Shown here: positions 60,601 through 64,000 of the stretch, piece by piece | Numbering within the stretch: the stretch's first letter is position 1 | Layout: the number at the start of each line of letters is the position of its first letter | Source of the DNA: Paraclostridium tenue | Lineage (GTDB): Bacteria; Bacillota; Clostridia; Peptostreptococcales; Peptostreptococcaceae | NCBI RefSeq assembly: GCF_015668515.1 | Contig: NZ_JADPFO010000001.1 | Location: forward strand, 437,425 to 501,424 | Length of the DNA: 64,000 nt | Direction: 5' to 3' | Translations under genes and position numbers: made by a program | Notes under the pieces: model-generated | Told to the model about the DNA's origin: nothing | The model's database searches: none | Seen by the model: the letters and a program-made list of their open reading frames with translations, nothing else

Positions 60601-61209
60601 GATAGTAATAAAAATAAAATAATATTAGTATTATCTGGAAATAAAGAAGGTATGGATGAGGTAGTTTTACAAAATCAATCTTTAAATTATAGATTTCCAA
60701 TATATCTTAATTTTGATGGGTATGATGAAACAGAAATTTATGATATATGCATAGATACCTTAAATTGCAAAGGATTTACACTAAATTATGAGGGACAAGC
60801 TGTATTAAAAGAAACTATAAATGAATTATATAAAAATAAAAATATAATTTTAAAAAATGCCCTTATGGTTAAGAGTTATTTAGATATTCTTGTAAGAATA
60901 CAAAGTGCTAGGGTATATGATGAAGAAGTTACTCAGAAAAATATAAACAATATAGAAAAAATAGATATTATAAAAAGTAAAAAAGAGTTTATAGATAAAA
61001 ATTCTTTGAATAAGGAAATTTATAAAAATAAAGATTTAAACGAAAATAAAGAAAGAAACTTAAAATGTAATCAAGAAGAAAAAATACCTAGTAGAGATAA
61101 GAATGCTTATATAGATGATTTATTAAAACTAAAAAATTTATTAGATCTAAAAGTTATTGATGAAAGTGAATTTAAATTATTAAAACATAAACTTATAAGT
61201 AATATATAA
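57637..61209 (+). pseudogene. Multi-domain AAA+ ATPase gene interrupted by an in-frame TAG
   Basis: One frame of 1,191 codons is split only by TAG at 58270-58272; the parts 57637-58272 and 58273-61209 are in the same frame and read on without a gap. The first part has a degenerate P-loop (VGEKETAKKT). The second has two intact CbbX/SpoVK-like AAA+ modules (FAGNAGTGKT with LFIDEAYSL; FAGNPGTGKT with LFIDEAYTL). A third, altered module (FTGDVGTGKK with LIDKFDLL) follows. The C-terminus (IDDLLKLKNLLDLKVIDESE) resembles SHOCT. The downstream part might start again at TTG 58378, but no good ribosome binding site was seen. GGAGGGG precedes ATG 57637. Confidence 0.8.
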
Positions 61210-61212
61210 ATA

Positions 61213-61250
61213 AAAAATTGTTAGGCTTAAGTTAGTCTAACAATTTTTTA
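61213..61250 (+). terminator. Intrinsic terminator
   Basis: AAATTGTTAG and CTAACAATTT form a 10-bp stem with A and T runs. It ends the AAA+ gene. Confidence 0.85.
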
Positions 61251-61288
61251 TTTATTAGGATATAATAATAGTAAATAAGGAGGCAGAT

Positions 61289-62266
61289 ATGGGAAATAAA
61301 ATAAAAGATTGTATATATGGAGAGTTTGAAATAGATGATGTATTAATAGAACTTATAAATTGTGGAGCAGTACAAAGATTAAAAAATATACATCAAGTAG
61401 GAGCAACTTACTTAGTTAATAAAGATTTAAATGTAACCAGATATGAACATTCGGTTGGTGTAATGTTATTAATTAAAATGTTAGGAGGCAGTTTAGAAGA
61501 ACAAATAGCTGGATTGCTTCATGATGTATCTCATACTGCTTTTTCACATGTTATAGATTTTGTATTAGATAATAATGAAGAAGATTACCATGAGATAATT
61601 TTTAATTAAGTAGTTATGAATTCGGAAATACCTAATATACTAAAACGATATGGATATAACTATAAAGATATATTAATGAATGAGGAAAAATGGACTATAC
61701 TTGAAAGAAAAGCTCCTAGATTATGTGCAGATAGAGTAGATTATACATTAAGAGATATGTATAGATATGGATATACAAATAAATCTGAAGTTGATTTATT
61801 TGTAAAAGATATGTGCATAGCAAATGGGGAAATTGTTGTTAAGAGTATAGATAAAGCCAAGTGGTTTTTAGATTTATACTATAAAGAAGTTGTAGATTTT
61901 TTTATGAGTCCATTAAATGCTTATGCATATGATAAATTAGCTAAAGCCATAAAATTTGCTATAAATACTAAAGAATTACATATGAAAGATATTTTAAAAA
62001 CAGATGCTGAAGTTATAGAGATATTAAATAAGTCTAAAAATAATGATTTATTAAATTTAGTAAACTCATTAAATAGTGATATAAAAGTTAGAATAAATGA
62101 AAATAAATACGATATACATATAAAAGGTAAAGTAAGATTAATAGATCCTAGTGTATATATAAATAATAAAGTTTTTTCTTTATCAAATTTGGATTACAAT
62201 GTAAATGAGATAAATAATAAAGTTAAAGATATTATAAATAAAGGTGTATATGTAGAAGTTTTATAA
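61289..62266 (+). pseudogene. HD-domain phosphohydrolase gene interrupted by an in-frame TAA
   Basis: The frame of 326 codons is split only by TAA at 61607-61609, and both parts are in the same phase. The first part has HD signatures: QRLKNIHQVGATYL, RYEHSVGVMLLIKMLG, AGLLHDVSHTAFSHVID, then EEDYHEIIFN and the stop. The second goes on with VVMNSEIPNILKRYGYNYK and RKAPRLCADRVDYTLRDMYR, the normal next part of this dGTPase-like HD family (YwfO-like). One point mutation from a lysine or glutamate codon would explain the stop. GGAGGC precedes ATG 61289. The product, if whole, would cleave nucleotide phosphates. Confidence 0.82.
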
Positions 62267-62363
62267 TGAAAGAAATTAAATATGTTTAATTAGTAAAAAA
62301 TAATAATATTATGTAAACTTTTGGATGAAATTTACTGATATAAAAAATATGCAAAATATTAAT

Positions 62364-62416
62364 CACTTAGTATTTCTATTATAAGTTATAATAGAATATT
62401 AAGTGATATTTCTTTT
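62364..62416 (+). terminator. Intrinsic terminator
   Basis: CACTTA and TTCTATTATA pair with TATAATAGAA and TAAGTG around a short loop, followed by a T-rich tail. Confidence 0.7.
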
Positions 62417-62479
62417 ATTATGTCAAATATTAATATATAATAGTGATTACTAAAATTTTCTTAAGAAAGGAAGAGATAA

Positions 62480-63220
62480 ATGAATAAAAAAACAGCATTA
62501 ATTACAGGAGCATCTAGAGGAATAGGTAAAGCTATTGCAACTTTATTTGCTGAGAATGGATATAATGTTTTAATAAATTACAATAATTCAGAAAAAGAAG
62601 CTCTAGATTTATATAACGAGTTAAAAAGCAGAGGATTTGCAGTTGATACATATAAAGCAGATGTTTCGAAAAAAGAAGAAGTTAATCTTATGGTAAATTA
62701 CTGTATAGGACAGTTTGAAGGAATAGATGTTTTGGTTAATAATGCAGGAATAAGTAAAACTAATTTGTTTACAGATATAAGTTATGAAGAATGGGATGAG
62801 GTTATAAGTACAAATTTAAATAGTGTATTTTATACAACTAAAAAGGCATTACAATATATGATTCCTCAGATGAGTGGGAAAATAATAAATATATCATCTA
62901 TATGGGGAATGGTTGGAGGTTCTTATGAAGTACACTATTCAACTAGCAAAGCAGCAATTATAGGAATGTCAAAAGCACTTGCTAAGGAACTTGGTCCTTC
63001 AAATATTCAGGTAAATTGTATAGCTCCAGGGGTTATACAAACTGATATGTTAGATAATATTGAAGATGATGCACTTGAAGCTTTAAGACAAGAAACACCT
63101 CTTATGAGACTTGGAACAGTAGAAGATATAGCAAATTGTGCTTTGTTTTTAGCAAGTGATAAATCTAATTTTATAACAGGGCAGGTTATAAGCCCTAATG
63201 GTGGATTTGTTATAGTATAA
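62480..63220 (+). CDS. ymfI: SDR-family reductase, EF-P 5-aminopentanone reductase-like
   Basis: The 246-residue protein is a classical short-chain dehydrogenase. TGASRGIGKA binds NADP(H), NNAGIS follows, and the catalytic S-Y-K set lies in NISSIWGMVGGSYEVHYSTSKAA. Over its length it matches the Firmicute YmfI group, which reduces 5-aminopentanone on elongation factor P to 5-aminopentanol. FabG (3-oxoacyl-ACP reductase) is the alternative; no fatty acid genes are nearby. GAAAGGAAG precedes ATG 62480. The YczE-type gene follows after 19 bases. Confidence 0.8.
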   Translation: MNKKTALITGASRGIGKAIATLFAENGYNVLINYNNSEKEALDLYNELKSRGFAVDTYKADVSKKEEVNLMVNYCIGQFEGIDVLVNNAGISKTNLFTDISYEEWDEVISTNLNSVFYTTKKALQYMIPQMSGKIINISSIWGMVGGSYEVHYSTSKAAIIGMSKALAKELGPSNIQVNCIAPGVIQTDMLDNIEDDALEALRQETPLMRLGTVEDIANCALFLASDKSNFITGQVISPNGGFVIV

Positions 63221-63239
63221 ATTTTGGGAGAATATTAAA

Positions 63240-63944
63240 ATGGAATATAGTTTTAAAAGACTTATTCGTCTAATTATAGGCTTATTTGTTTGTTCAGTAG
63301 GAATAGTTTTAACCATACATTCAAATTTAGGATTATCTCCTTGGGATGCATTTTATCAAGGTTTATCAAAAAACTTAGGTATAACAATGGGGCAAGCTAG
63401 TATATCAGTAGGAATGATAATTATTATTGTGAATATAATATTAGGCGAGAATTTTGGAGTAGGGACTATATTAAATATGATACTTATAGGTGTATTTATG
63501 GATATACTTATGTTAAATAAAATAGTGCCAATATCTAAAAATATAATAACTGGAATCATAATGATATTTATAGGAATGTTTATAATAGGTGTAGGTTGTG
63601 TTATGTATATAGGTGCAGGTTATGGAAGTGGACCAAGAGATGGAATGATGATAGCACTTCAAAAAATAACTAATAGACCTGTAAAACTGATAAAAACTAT
63701 TATAGAGATGTTTGCATTAATATTTGGATATTTACTTGGAGGAAGTATCGGTATAGGAACTGTGATAACTACAATATGCTTTGGATTAGTTTTACAATAT
63801 TCTTTTGATATTTGTAGATTTGAAACAACTAAAGTTAAGCATAGATACATAATTGACGATATTAAATACATAAAATCTAAATTACTAAATAGATCACATG
63901 AAACATGTATTACTAAAAATTTAGAAGAAAATATAGATGATTAA
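63240..63944 (+). CDS. YczE/YyaS/YitT-type membrane protein
   Basis: The 234-residue protein has about five hydrophobic segments and the family motifs SNLGLSPWDAFYQGLSKNLG and ITMGQASISVGMII near the N-terminus. YIGAGYGSGPRDGMMIALQK lies in the middle. Related proteins are membrane components of unknown transport function. TTGGGAG precedes ATG 63240, and it seems to be cotranscribed with the reductase. The polar tail (about 195-234) is cytoplasmic by charge. Confidence 0.8.
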   Translation: MEYSFKRLIRLIIGLFVCSVGIVLTIHSNLGLSPWDAFYQGLSKNLGITMGQASISVGMIIIIVNIILGENFGVGTILNMILIGVFMDILMLNKIVPISKNIITGIIMIFIGMFIIGVGCVMYIGAGYGSGPRDGMMIALQKITNRPVKLIKTIIEMFALIFGYLLGGSIGIGTVITTICFGLVLQYSFDICRFETTKVKHRYIIDDIKYIKSKLLNRSHETCITKNLEENIDD

Positions 63945-63969
63945 AAGAAAGCTTATGCTTTCTTTTTTT
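63943..63969 (+). terminator. Intrinsic terminator at the right edge
   Basis: AAAGAAAGC and GCTTTCTTT enclose TTAT, followed by T residues. It ends the last operon of the window. Confidence 0.85.
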
Positions 63970-64000
63970 ATTTATATATAAAAATGTAGAAATAGATAAC

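Overview
The window is very AT-rich, uses strong GGAGG-type ribosome binding sites with frequent GTG and TTG starts, and carries clostridial gene families: a four-subunit 2-oxoacid:ferredoxin oxidoreductase, GltS, a YczE-type membrane protein and YhaM. It looks like a chromosomal segment of a low-GC anaerobic Firmicute, most likely Clostridia and perhaps Peptostreptococcaceae. That taxonomic guess is inference. Two parts are visible: an integrated prophage (about 2-36,641) and ordinary chromosome (36,642-64,000). Prophage: it sits in the 3' end of a sodium:dicarboxylate/cystine-type symporter gene, and a perfect 241-bp direct repeat (2-242 and 36,642-36,882) marks attL and attR. The left copy completes the host gene and is followed by a terminator from the element. 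Next come a tyrosine integrase (minus), two rightward genes of unknown role, and a leftward early cluster (8,191 to 3,241). That cluster encodes a small HTH protein, an AP2-type protein and two paralogous proteins with faint sigma-factor resemblance. A control region follows with an 87-bp sequence present twice, then a leftward SF2 helicase, small genes and two HNH-type proteins. The rightward morphogenesis operon runs from 14.2 to 28.4 kb: TerS, TerL, portal, ClpP-like protease, HK97 capsid protein, connectors, two related tail-tube proteins, a tail chaperone made by -1 frameshifting, and a long tape measure. Five intrinsic terminators interrupt it. Late genes stop at the tape measure, and no tail tip, fibre, holin or endolysin is present. 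Accessory cargo occupies that place (28.5-35.3 kb): a SIR2-like protein, an AbrB-type regulator, a four-gene cassette and a GIY-YIG nuclease. The cassette holds a gene of unknown function, two different class III nucleotide cyclases and a membrane effector, and resembles a Pycsar anti-phage system with two cyclases. The element ends with a replication initiator gene that contains four iterons, probably its origin. Chromosome, in order: VTT-domain membrane protein, small zinc-ribbon protein, YiiX-like papain-fold protein, large membrane protein, a MarR regulator with a MATE exporter behind a striking operator, a hypothetical gene, TPR lipoprotein, AI-2E transporter, RluB-type pseudouridine synthase, YtqB/MnmM methyltransferase, korDABC with gltS and an RpiR-type regulator, surE, a dCMP deaminase, an ECF sigma factor with a membrane partner, tcdA, yhaM, a multi-AAA+ gene and an HD-domain gene each broken by one in-frame stop, an EF-P 5-aminopentanone reductase, and a YczE-type membrane protein. 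Intrinsic terminators separate most units.
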